Shown in pieces: positions 7,243 through 13,166 of a stretch of DNA of 13,166 nucleotides (position 1 is its first letter; each line of letters begins with the position of its first letter). Under the pieces are notes generated by a model. The model saw only the letters and a list, made by a program, of their open reading frames with translations, searched no databases and was not told the origin of the DNA. A program made the translations under genes and the position numbers. Source of the stretch: DATKLX01 sp035542155 (lineage in GTDB: Bacteria; Chloroflexota; Anaerolineae; Anaerolineales; Anaerolineaceae); the NCBI GenBank assembly GCA_035542155.1, contig DATKLX010000043.1:1-13166 (forward strand). Reading direction: 5' to 3'.

Positions 7243-7411
7243 AGACCTGCCCCAGACCGAAGGGCATCCTGAAGGCTTCCCAAAAGTAAACACCATTCCC
7301 GATGGCTGGGATCTCTCCGACGTGCTCACCAAGAAGTACAATGCGGATGAACCCTTCGACCCGGATCTATTCGACGATGAATCCGCGCCGTGGAACCTGG
7401 ATCTTCTATGA
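7220..7411 (+). CDS. Small acidic protein of unknown function between leuA and leuC
   Basis: This ORF encodes 63 residues that I do not recognise. The N-terminal half is Pro-, Lys- and Arg-containing (RPTHRDLPQTEGHPEGFP), followed by IPDGWDLSDVLTKKY. The C-terminal third is strongly acidic (DEPFDPDLFDDESAPW). I count 10 Asp and 4 Glu against 4 Lys and 2 Arg, with nine prolines, two tryptophans and no cysteine. There is no signal peptide, membrane segment or metal-binding pattern. ATG 7220 is preceded by AGAAAGGA at 7203-7210, which favours it over an in-frame TTG at 7190. The start overlaps leuA by 23 nt, and the TGA at 7409-7411 overlaps the leuC ATG in an ATGA junction. Such coupling suggests a real, translated gene linked in dose to IPM isomerase. 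A role in LeuC/LeuD assembly, or simply in translational coupling, is speculation. Confidence 0.7.
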   Translation: MKPRPTHRDLPQTEGHPEGFPKVNTIPDGWDLSDVLTKKYNADEPFDPDLFDDESAPWNLDLL

Positions 7412-8850
7412 CCGGACCGAAGACACTATTTGAGAAAATTTGGGAAGGTCACGTCGTGGCTCAGGAGCCCGAATCTCCAGCGGTCCTGTATATCGATTTG
7501 CACCTGATCCACGAAGTGACCTCTCCCCAGGCATTTACCGGCTTGTGCCAGCGCGGCCTGCGGGTCCGCCGGCCAGACCGAACGGCCGCGACGATTGACC
7601 ACTCGCTGCCAACCCGCCCCTCTCCGGATGGAACGCTGGAAGGCAGGCTGTCGTTCGCCGATGAGCTGAGCCGGAAACAGATCCTGCAGCTCGAGGAAAA
7701 CTGCCGCGAATACGGCATCCCCTGCTACGGCCTGGGCAGCCAATATAACGGGATCGTCCACGTGATCGGCCCGGAGCTCGGACTGACCCAACCCGGGAAG
7801 ACGATCGTGTGCGGCGACAGCCACACCTCCACCCATGGTGCTTTTGGAGCCCTGGCGTTCGGGATTGGGACCAGCGAAGTGGAGATGGTGCTTGCTTCGC
7901 AGTGCCTGCTGCAGAACCGCCCCAGGACGATGGAAGTCCGTGTCGAAGGGAAGTTAAGCCCTGGTGTGACCGCTAAGGACATCATCCTGGCACTGATCGC
8001 CAAAATCGGCGTGGGCGGCGGTACAGGCTACGTTCTAGAGTACAGCGGGCCGGCAATCCGCGCCTTGAATATGGAAGAGCGGATGACGATCTGCAACATG
8101 TCGATCGAAGCCGGCGCTCGGGCGGGGATGATCGCCCCGGACGAGATCACGTTCGATTACCTGGCGGGTCGCGATTTCGTCCCCAAGGGAGCTGATTGGG
8201 AGCGGGCCATCGAGCGCTGGTCACTACTCCCCTCGGACGAGGACGCGTTCTACGATCGCCAAGTCATCCTCGACGCCTCCAGCCTGGAGCCGATGATCAC
8301 CTACGGGACCAACCCGGGGATGGGGATCTCAATCAATGCCCTCGTCCCAACTCCACAGGATGTGCCCCTGGCCGATGACCGGCGAGCTTTGGAGAATGCG
8401 CTCCAGTACATGGACCTGCGCCCGGGTTCTTCGCTGATCGGTCATCCGGTCAATGTGGTATTTATCGGCAGTTGCACCAACTCGCGGATCACGGATCTGC
8501 GTATGGCAGCGAACCTGTTCCGAGGGCGGAAAGTCGCCCATGGAGTGCATGTCCTGGTCGTGCCGGGCTCGCAGCAGGTCAAACGCCAGGCCGAGGTGGA
8601 AGGCCTCGACCGGGTGTTCCGCGAAGCAGGCGCCGAGTGGCGCGAGGCCGGCTGCAGCATGTGCATCGCCATGAACGGCGACCAGGTTGAACCCGGCCAG
8701 TACGCAGTCAGCACCAGCAACCGCAACTTTGAAGGCCGCCAGGGAAAAGGCGGGCGCACATTCCTGGCTTCACCCTTAACTGCCGCCGCGGCAGCCCTGA
8801 CCGGTCAAATCACCGATCCGCGGACGGTGATCGAACAACCTATCCCCTGA
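7408..8850 (+). CDS. leuC: 3-isopropylmalate dehydratase, large subunit
   Basis: LeuC with LeuD isomerises 2-isopropylmalate to 3-isopropylmalate. With CimA present, the pair should also convert citramalate to 3-methylmalate. The protein is 480 residues from ATG 7408 and has the aconitase fold. DHSLPT and CGDSHTSTHGAFGALAFGIG lie in the N-terminal part, and the [4Fe-4S] ligands are expected at C356 (GSCTNS) and at C416 and C419 (CSMC), followed by STSNRNFEGRQG. The start at 7408 overlaps the stop of the small ORF as ATGA and has no strong Shine-Dalgarno of its own, so translation is probably coupled. An in-frame GTG at 7390 would add six residues (MEPGSS) and lies deep inside the upstream gene. 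leuD begins 18 nt after the stop. Confidence 0.96.
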   Translation: MTGPKTLFEKIWEGHVVAQEPESPAVLYIDLHLIHEVTSPQAFTGLCQRGLRVRRPDRTAATIDHSLPTRPSPDGTLEGRLSFADELSRKQILQLEENCREYGIPCYGLGSQYNGIVHVIGPELGLTQPGKTIVCGDSHTSTHGAFGALAFGIGTSEVEMVLASQCLLQNRPRTMEVRVEGKLSPGVTAKDIILALIAKIGVGGGTGYVLEYSGPAIRALNMEERMTICNMSIEAGARAGMIAPDEITFDYLAGRDFVPKGADWERAIERWSLLPSDEDAFYDRQVILDASSLEPMITYGTNPGMGISINALVPTPQDVPLADDRRALENALQYMDLRPGSSLIGHPVNVVFIGSCTNSRITDLRMAANLFRGRKVAHGVHVLVVPGSQQVKRQAEVEGLDRVFREAGAEWREAGCSMCIAMNGDQVEPGQYAVSTSNRNFEGRQGKGGRTFLASPLTAAAAALTGQITDPRTVIEQPIP

Positions 8851-8868
8851 GGTATTCCGGAAAAGAAC

Positions 8869-9468
8869 ATGAACCCATTCCAGACGATTTCTTCTCGCGC
8901 GGTGCTGCTGCCCCGCGATAATGTTGATACGGACCAGATCATCCCGGCTCGCTTCTTGAAGGTCACGGATAAAGCCGGCCTGGGCGCCAACCTGTTCGCG
9001 GACTGGCGCTACAGCCCGGCGGGTGAACCTCTGCCTGGATTCCCCCTCAACGATCCGGCCGCCCTGGGGGCAGGGGTGCTGGTAGTGGGGAATAACTTCG
9101 GCTGCGGCTCATCGCGCGAGCACGCCCCCTGGGCGCTGATTGGTTTCGGCTTCCGGGCGATCATCGCCACTTCGTTTGCCGATATATTCCGTAATAATTC
9201 CATCAAGAATGGCCTGCTGCCGGTGGCGATCTCCCCTGAGGCACACCAGCACCTGGTCGGGCTTCTCAGCGAAGAGCCAGAGGCTCAGGTCACCATCGAC
9301 CTGGCTTCCCAGAAGGTTACCATGCCCGATGGCGCTCAAACCAGCTTCCCGATCGATCCCTTTTCGAAGACCTGCCTGCTCAACGGCACGGACGAGCTTG
9401 GCTATTTGCTTTCGTTTTCTGACCGAATCAGCGCTTATGAGCAGGCCCGGGAGAACACCCCAGCCTGA
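8869..9468 (+). CDS. leuD: 3-isopropylmalate dehydratase, small subunit
   Basis: LeuD is the swivel-domain partner of LeuC and supplies substrate-recognition residues. It is 199 residues, nearly identical in length to E. coli LeuD (201), so this is the standard bacterial heterodimer rather than the short archaeal form of about 160-170. Diagnostic segments are DNVDTDQIIPARFL near the N-terminus, NNFGCGSSREHAPWAL starting at residue 75, and FADIFRNNSIKNGLLPV. The start at 8869 has a purine-rich GGAAAAGA upstream (8859-8866). The stop at 9466-9468 is followed by six T and then the strong ribosome site of cimA. Confidence 0.96.
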   Translation: MNPFQTISSRAVLLPRDNVDTDQIIPARFLKVTDKAGLGANLFADWRYSPAGEPLPGFPLNDPAALGAGVLVVGNNFGCGSSREHAPWALIGFGFRAIIATSFADIFRNNSIKNGLLPVAISPEAHQHLVGLLSEEPEAQVTIDLASQKVTMPDGAQTSFPIDPFSKTCLLNGTDELGYLLSFSDRISAYEQARENTPA

Positions 9469-9495
9469 TTTTTTCCAACCGGCTGAATTATCCGT

Positions 9496-9503
9496 AGGAG
9501 GAG
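9496..9503 (+). promoter_or_regulatory. Shine-Dalgarno that fixes the cimA start
   Basis: AGGAGGAG at 9496-9503 is a near-perfect ribosome-binding site, just upstream of ATG 9506. The reading frame is open for 366 nt further upstream, but that extension runs through leuD in another frame. This site is what decides the true start. Confidence 0.85.
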
Positions 9504-9505
9504 CT

Positions 9506-11083
9506 ATGATTCAGGTTTACGATACCACATTGCGAGATGGAACCCAGCGCAAAGACATCTCCCTTTCCTGCCAGGACAAGCTGGCGATTGCCGGCAAGTT
9601 GGATGAGCTGGGAGTGGCATTTATTGAAGGAGGCTGGCCTGGATCAAACCCCAAGGACGCCGAATTTTTTACCCGCGCCCAGGATATCGCCTGGCAAACC
9701 GCCCTGATCGCGGCTTTTGGCTCGACCTGCCGGGTTGGAGGCTGTCCCGAGGATGACGCCAACATCCGCGCCCTACTCGACAGCGCTGCCCCGGTCTGCA
9801 CCCTGGTCGGCAAGACCTGGACCTTGCACGTCACCGAGGTGCTGCGCACGACCTACGACGAGAATCTGCGCATCATTCAGGAAAGCCTTGCCTACATGAA
9901 AGATCAGGGACGGCGGGTGATCTTCGACGCTGAGCATTTCTTCGATGGCTATCAGGCCGATCCGGCGTATGCCCTGGAGGTGCTCCGCGCCGCGGAACGC
10001 GGTGGGGCGGAAACCCTGGTCCTCTGCGATACGAACGGCGGCTCGCTCCCCTGGGAGATCACCGAGATCGTCACCGCGGTTGGGCAGGCTGTCGACGCGC
10101 CGCTGGGGATCCACGCCCATAATGACGGCGAATGCGCGGTGGCAAACTCGATCAGCGCAGTCCGCGCGGGGTGCATCCAGGTCCAGGGAACGATCAACGG
10201 GTACGGCGAGCGCACCGGGAACGCCAACCTGTGCTCGATCATTCCTGACCTGGAGCTGAAGCTGAAACTGCAATGCCTTCCAGTAGGACGCCTGCCCAGG
10301 CTGTTCCAGCTCTCGCGCTACGTCTCGGAAATCGCCAACCTGACCCACGACGAATATCTGCCCTACGTAGGCACAGCGGCGTTTGCCCATAAGGGCGGCA
10401 TCCACGTCGCGGCGATGCGCCGAAACGCCCGATCTTACCAGCACATCGACCCCGAGCTGGTCGGCAACCAGATGTCAGTGGTCGTCTCCGAGCTGGCCGG
10501 GCGCGGCAACCTGCTCAGCAAAGCCGAAGAATACGGCCTGGACGTGAACGGGGGAGAAGAAGTCACCCAGGTCCTCAACCAGATCAAGATCCTCGAATCG
10601 CGCGGGTTCTCCTTCGAGGCCGCGGAAGCGTCGGTGGTATTGATGATGAAACGCCGGCAGGCCGATTACCAGCCGCCCTTCGAGCTGATCGACTTTTCGG
10701 TCATGGTGGAGCACCGCCAGAAACGCGGCATATTTGCTGAGGCCACGGTGAAAGTCCGCGTGGGCGATGAAATTTACCACACCGCCGCGGAAGGCATCGG
10801 CCCGGTCAATGCTTTGGACCTGGCTCTGCGCAAAGCGCTGGCGACACATTACCCCGAAATCAACCATTTCCACCTGGCCGATTACAAAGTGCGCATCCTC
10901 GACGGCCAGAACGGCACGCAGGCCATCACCCGTGTATTAATCGAAACGCATAATGGCAACCATACCTGGCATACGGTCGGCGCGAGCCCGAACATCATCG
11001 AAGCCAGTTGGTGGGCCCTGGCAGATTCGGTGGAATACGGGTTAATGACCCTCGTACCAGAAAAACAGGCCCATGGAATATAA
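9506..11083 (+). CDS. cimA: (R)-citramalate synthase
   Basis: CimA condenses pyruvate with acetyl-CoA to citramalate, the entry to threonine-independent isoleucine synthesis. LeuCD and LeuB then yield 2-oxobutyrate for IlvBN. The protein is 525 residues from ATG 9506. The barrel opens with VYDTTLRDGTQRKDISLS (D11 metal ligand), then FIEGGWPGSNPKD, HAHND at 203-207, TINGYGERTGNANL and FAHKGGIHVAAM, with a C-terminal LeuA-type allosteric domain ending about 510. The TQRKDIS and EGGWPGSNPKD segments mark the citramalate synthase subfamily described from Geobacter, as distinct from LeuA (GEQSPGATM) and homocitrate synthase. Isoleucine feedback inhibition is likely from the family. Its position between leuD and leuB fits this role, and the 3' end overlaps leuB by 11 nt. 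No threonine deaminase is seen in the window. Confidence 0.93.
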   Translation: MIQVYDTTLRDGTQRKDISLSCQDKLAIAGKLDELGVAFIEGGWPGSNPKDAEFFTRAQDIAWQTALIAAFGSTCRVGGCPEDDANIRALLDSAAPVCTLVGKTWTLHVTEVLRTTYDENLRIIQESLAYMKDQGRRVIFDAEHFFDGYQADPAYALEVLRAAERGGAETLVLCDTNGGSLPWEITEIVTAVGQAVDAPLGIHAHNDGECAVANSISAVRAGCIQVQGTINGYGERTGNANLCSIIPDLELKLKLQCLPVGRLPRLFQLSRYVSEIANLTHDEYLPYVGTAAFAHKGGIHVAAMRRNARSYQHIDPELVGNQMSVVVSELAGRGNLLSKAEEYGLDVNGGEEVTQVLNQIKILESRGFSFEAAEASVVLMMKRRQADYQPPFELIDFSVMVEHRQKRGIFAEATVKVRVGDEIYHTAAEGIGPVNALDLALRKALATHYPEINHFHLADYKVRILDGQNGTQAITRVLIETHNGNHTWHTVGASPNIIEASWWALADSVEYGLMTLVPEKQAHGI

Positions 11084-12146
11084 CCTTGCCCTCGTCCCAG
11101 GAGATGGGATCGGCCCTGAAGTGGTGACCGAAGCGGTGAAAGTACTTCAGGCAGTCACCCAGCGGAACGGCCACACCATTCACATCACGGAACGTCTGAT
11201 CGGCGGCTGCTCCATAGACCGATATGGGACCGCGCTGACCGACGAAGCCCTGGAAGTCTGCCGCAGCGCCGACGCTGTCCTGCTCGGAGCGGTTGGCGGT
11301 CCCAAGTGGGATGACCCGAACGCCTCCGTGCGCCCGGAGCAGGGACTGCTCCGCCTGCGCAAGGAGCTGGGCGTATACGCCAACCTCCGCCCGGTCGCAG
11401 TCCACCCCGACCTGGTCGGCGCTTCTCCACTCAAGCCGGAAAAACTGGCCGGGGTGGACCTGATCGTCGTGCGCGAGCTGACTGGGGGCCTGTACTTTGG
11501 ACAGCCCAAAGGCCGCGATATGGTCGATGGACAGCGCCGTGCGGTGGACAGCATGGTCTATACGGAGGAGGAAATCCGGCGTGTAGTCGATAAGGCTTTC
11601 CAGCTTGCGCTGGGCCGCCGGAAAAAGGTCACCTCCGTGGATAAGGCCAACGTCCTCGAAAGCTCGCGGCTCTGGCGGCAGGTTGCGGTCGAGGTGAGCA
11701 AAAATTATCCCGAGGTTGTCCTGGAGCACATGCTCGTCGATACGGCTTCGATGCGCCTGATCACCAATCCAGCCGGATTTGACATCCTGGTCACCGAAAA
11801 CATGTTTGGCGATATCCTGACCGATGAGGCCTCAGTCCTGGCCGGGTCGATGGGCATGCTGCCCTCCGCGTCCCTGGGGGAAGGCCGCGTTGGCCTGTAC
11901 GAACCGATCCATGGGTCGGCCCCCGATATCGCTGGCAAAGGCATTGCCAACCCAATCGGTACAATCTTGAGCGTGGCCCTGATGCTGCGGTATTCATTTC
12001 ACCTTGAAAAAGAAGCTGCGGCAATTGAATCGGCCGTCAGCCAGGCGCTTTCGAAGGGCTGCCGAACGGTGGACCTGGGCGGAACTCTGAGCACTACCGA
12101 AATAACTGCGGAAATCCTTACCGGTTTAGGCCGGTTTCTGGGATAA
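11073..12146 (+). CDS. leuB: 3-isopropylmalate dehydrogenase
   Basis: LeuB oxidatively decarboxylates 3-isopropylmalate to 2-ketoisocaproate with NAD+ and is expected to act on 3-methylmalate from the citramalate route as well. The 357-residue length is typical. It has LVPGDGIGPEV at the N-terminus, the substrate-binding arginine segment RPEQGLLRLRKELGVYANLRP, and RELTGGLYFGQPKG. The catalytic lysine is K191 in SVDKANVLESSRLWR, and the metal-binding aspartates are D247 and D251 in NMFGDILTDEASVL. The NAD loop is HGSAPDIAGKGIANP. The leucine-binding-site wording separates it from isocitrate dehydrogenase. ATG 11073 lies inside the end of cimA (11-nt overlap) with only a weak AGG upstream, so translational coupling is likely. 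Confidence 0.96.
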   Translation: MEYNLALVPGDGIGPEVVTEAVKVLQAVTQRNGHTIHITERLIGGCSIDRYGTALTDEALEVCRSADAVLLGAVGGPKWDDPNASVRPEQGLLRLRKELGVYANLRPVAVHPDLVGASPLKPEKLAGVDLIVVRELTGGLYFGQPKGRDMVDGQRRAVDSMVYTEEEIRRVVDKAFQLALGRRKKVTSVDKANVLESSRLWRQVAVEVSKNYPEVVLEHMLVDTASMRLITNPAGFDILVTENMFGDILTDEASVLAGSMGMLPSASLGEGRVGLYEPIHGSAPDIAGKGIANPIGTILSVALMLRYSFHLEKEAAAIESAVSQALSKGCRTVDLGGTLSTTEITAEILTGLGRFLG

Positions 12147-12171
12147 ACCTATTGCCAAAGGAGATATCAAA

Positions 12172-13116
12172 ATGAGCAAGCCAACACAATTTATCTGGAT
12201 GAACGGTGAGCTGATCGATGCCGACAAGGCAACCATTCCTTTTCTGAACACAGCTCTTCATTATGGGGTTGCAGTATTCGAAGGGATCCGCTGTTACCAG
12301 ACTCCCTCCGGGAGCGCGGTTTTTCGCCTCCAGGAACACATCGAGCGCCTGCTGGATTCGGCCCAGATTCTGGGGTTCCGCAGCATGCCATATACTACCG
12401 ACGAATTGATCGATGCGGTGAACCAGGTGATCACGGCCAATGGGTTCACCCAATGCTATGTCCGCCCGCTGATCTTCGCCGGCGGGCCGCAAACCAGCCT
12501 GAACCTGGATGATTGCCCGGCTTCAGTGGGCATCACCGCCTGGGAGTGGGGCGCTTATCTGGGCGAGGAGGCGATCGAAAAAGGCATTCGCGCCAACGTC
12601 TCTTCTTTTACCCGCCACCAGCCCAACGTGATGATGACCAAAGCCAAGATCAGCGGAAACTATGCCAACAGCATCCTCGCCAAAACTGAATCGGCCCGGT
12701 TGGGCTTCGACGAGGCTATCATGCTCGATCCGCAAGGGTATGTAGCCGAGTGCACCGGCGAAAATATTTTTCTGGTCCGCAAAGGAAATATCTACACCAC
12801 CCCAACTGCGGCGATTCTGGAAGGGATTACCCGCGATGCGCTGCTCACCATTTGCCAAGACCTGGGATACGAGGTCATCGAGCAGCCGGTTTCCCGCGAC
12901 CAGCTCTACATCGCCGATGAGGTCTTCGTCAGCGGCACAGCCGCGGAAGTCGTGGCCGTCCGCGAAATCGATTTCCGCCAGATCGGCAACGGGAAGATGG
13001 GCCCGGTTACCCGCAAGATCCAGCAGGCCTTCCAGGAAACCATCCACGGAAATGGGAAACATTCGGCCGAGTGGCTGTATCCGGTCAAGGTTGCCTCCCC
13101 GGCTTCGGTCAGGTAA
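12172..13116 (+). CDS. ilvE: Branched-chain amino acid aminotransferase (class IV PLP)
   Basis: IlvE transfers the amino group from glutamate to the keto acids of Val, Leu and Ile, finishing all three pathways in this operon. The protein is 314 residues. It starts with IWMNGELIDADKATIPFLN and HYGVAVFEGIRCY, typical of BCAT fold type IV. K159 in TKAKISGNYANS is the expected PLP lysine, at the same residue number as in E. coli IlvE. E197 in ECTGENIF should contact the PLP pyridine nitrogen, followed by LEGITRDALL. This family also includes D-amino acid and aminodeoxychorismate lyase enzymes, but the motifs and context favour BCAT. AAAGGAGATATC just before ATG 12172 is an excellent ribosome site. 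The gap after leuB is 25 nt. No terminator follows in the remaining 50 nt. Confidence 0.95.
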   Translation: MSKPTQFIWMNGELIDADKATIPFLNTALHYGVAVFEGIRCYQTPSGSAVFRLQEHIERLLDSAQILGFRSMPYTTDELIDAVNQVITANGFTQCYVRPLIFAGGPQTSLNLDDCPASVGITAWEWGAYLGEEAIEKGIRANVSSFTRHQPNVMMTKAKISGNYANSILAKTESARLGFDEAIMLDPQGYVAECTGENIFLVRKGNIYTTPTAAILEGITRDALLTICQDLGYEVIEQPVSRDQLYIADEVFVSGTAAEVVAVREIDFRQIGNGKMGPVTRKIQQAFQETIHGNGKHSAEWLYPVKVASPASVR

Positions 13117-13166
13117 ATAAAGTAGAAACCGAAAAAATGATAGTCTCCCTATGAAGCGTGTTTATG

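Noticed and set aside
7390..7407. GTG start for LeuC, six codons upstream
   Set aside because: ATG 7408 gives the ATGA overlap with the small ORF and a normal LeuC N-terminus; the extra MEPGSS has no family support.
9436..9480. Terminator between leuD and cimA (six T at 9469-9474)
   Set aside because: No stable GC stem precedes the T-run. The only pairings are a 3-bp GGG/CCC and a 5-bp CAGCC/GGCTG with a 15-nt loop that encloses the T-run.
9140..9505. N-terminal extension of CimA by 122 residues
   Set aside because: The stretch is leuD read in another frame (Ser/Arg/Pro-rich). The family begins at VYDTTLRDG, and AGGAGGAG at 9496-9503 marks ATG 9506.
13117..13166. Start of another gene after ilvE (ATG 13138 or ATG 13151)
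   Set aside because: ATG 13138 gives only five codons (MIVSL). ATG 13151 (MKRVY...) runs off the window and lacks a clear ribosome site, so it cannot be supported from 16 bases.

Overview
The window holds one almost complete branched-chain amino acid (BCAA) biosynthesis operon, with every gene on the + strand. The order is leader peptide, ilvD, ilvB, ilvN, ilvC, leuA, a 63-residue unknown ORF, leuC, leuD, cimA, leuB, ilvE. Base composition is GC-rich (about 60% by eye) in the genes and clearly AT-richer in the control region at about 120-300. The organism is a bacterium. The overall look of the proteins (Bacillus-like IlvD, a Bacteroidetes/fungal-like long IlvC, Geobacter-type CimA) and the absence of a T-box suggest a Chloroflexota/Anaerolineae-type genome, but this is an impression from memory and not a proven assignment.

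Positions 1-65 are the last codons of an unidentified upstream gene. From 66 to 445 there is no conventional gene, but this is the most informative stretch of the window. It holds a near-consensus sigma-70 promoter (157-185), then a 33-codon ORF (245-346) with ten consecutive Leu/Val/Ile codons, then a strong intrinsic terminator hairpin followed by a T-rich tract (386-419). A segment inside the leader ORF (316-328) is complementary to the 5' arm and loop of that hairpin (389-400), which provides a mutually exclusive antiterminator. These are the parts of an ilv-type ribosome-mediated transcription attenuator.

From 446 to 5550 lie the enzymes shared by valine and isoleucine synthesis: dihydroxy-acid dehydratase (ilvD), the catalytic and regulatory subunits of acetolactate synthase (ilvB, ilvN), and ketol-acid reductoisomerase (ilvC). 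From 5578 to 12146 lies the leucine branch (leuA, leuC, leuD, leuB), with a citramalate synthase gene (cimA) between leuD and leuB. CimA makes citramalate from pyruvate and acetyl-CoA. LeuCD and LeuB are expected to carry it on to 2-oxobutyrate, so isoleucine can be made without threonine deaminase. The last gene, ilvE (12172-13116), is the transaminase that finishes all three amino acids. With IlvBN, IlvC and IlvD, the set should be enough to make Val, Leu and Ile from pyruvate and acetyl-CoA.

Spacing is tight: gaps are 18-39 nt or the genes overlap. leuA overlaps the 63-residue ORF by 23 nt, that ORF overlaps leuC by 4 nt (ATGA), and cimA overlaps leuB by 11 nt. I see no internal terminator and none in the 50 nt after ilvE, so the transcript may continue beyond the window. 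The two points of most interest are the attenuator, which appears to read all three end products of the operon, and the small acidic protein translationally coupled between leuA and leuC.
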